A DNA stretch of 5,974 nt from Opitutaceae bacterium (GTDB lineage: Bacteria > Verrucomicrobiota > Verrucomicrobiia > Opitutales > Opitutaceae): positions 1 through 5,974 of the forward strand of contig JAESUN010000011.1 of the NCBI GenBank assembly GCA_016763045.1, given 5' to 3'. The notes under the pieces are model-generated. The model was not told the DNA's origin, ran no database searches, and was given only the letters and a program-made list of their open reading frames with translations. Below, piece after piece: positions 5,810-5,974 of the stretch. How positions within the stretch are numbered: position 1 is the first letter of the stretch; every line of letters starts with the position of its first letter. The position numbers and the translations under genes are program-made.

Positions 5810-5974
5810 TCACGGGACTAAATCATCTATCATAACATCGTTCACTACAACATCCCCCTTTTTCAATATATCCAATTCCTCCAGTTGCTCAATTTGCTTC
5901 ACAAAACGCGCACGATCGATTTTCGCCAGATTATCAATCTTCCGACCACGCCCCACAGCTAATTCTTCGCTAAT
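5810..5974 (-). CDS. C-terminal fragment of an unrecognised protein
   Basis: An open frame enters from the right edge and ends at TGA 5812-5810, giving the last 54 residues of a protein. The sequence reads ISEELAVGRGRKIDNLAKID, then RARFVKQIEQLEELDILKKG, and closes DVVVNDVMIDDLVP. It looks like real coding sequence: charged, helix-forming, with a short beta-like acidic end. I cannot place it in a family. It is co-oriented with the coiled-coil/HTH gene and lies 60 nt upstream of it. No clear terminator separates the two, apart from the AT-rich inverted repeat, so either readthrough or independent transcription is possible. Confidence 0.6.
   Translation of the reverse strand: MSEELAVGRGRKIDNLAKIDRARFVKQIEQLEELDILKKGDVVVNDVMIDDLVP

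Overview
The window is a chromosomal housekeeping stretch of about 6 kb. Gene content suggests Verrucomicrobiota, perhaps the Opitutae/Puniceicoccales side. The main clues are a small DUF5069-type protein and a small coiled-coil/lysine-rich/helix-turn-helix protein, both of which I associate with that phylum from memory, not from a search. There is no IS element, CRISPR array, tRNA, rRNA, phage gene or obvious sign of recent transfer.

Left part, minus strand (1-2429): a four-gene run read right to left. It starts with a mannose-1-phosphate guanylyltransferase (GDP-mannose synthesis), followed by ruvX/yqgF, truA (tRNA pseudouridine 38-40 synthase) and the first 40 codons of a ComF-type gene cut by the window edge. 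The gaps of 29, 1 and 18 nt indicate co-transcription.

Middle (2430-3794): a roughly 100-nt divergent promoter region separates this run from a plus-strand gene. That gene encodes an E1-like sulfur-carrier-activating enzyme (MoeB/ThiF type) fused to a C-terminal rhodanese domain, the layout of eukaryotic MOCS3/Uba4. It converges on the next minus-strand gene, with a hairpin terminator between them.

Right part, minus strand (3795-5974): read right to left, this holds the C-terminal end of an unrecognised gene, a 60-nt AT-rich gap almost filled by an imperfect inverted repeat, the small basic coiled-coil/HTH protein, a strong intrinsic terminator with a GAAA tetraloop, a class IV PLP aminotransferase, and the DUF5069-type protein. 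The terminator contains the upstream-most possible GTG start of the aminotransferase, which argues that the enzyme really starts 81 nt further downstream.

I see no clearly new multi-gene system. The items most worth a second look are the putative nucleoid-associated protein with the inverted repeat at its start codon, the terminator-based start correction, and the apparent lack of Shine-Dalgarno sites on several transcription-unit-leading genes.
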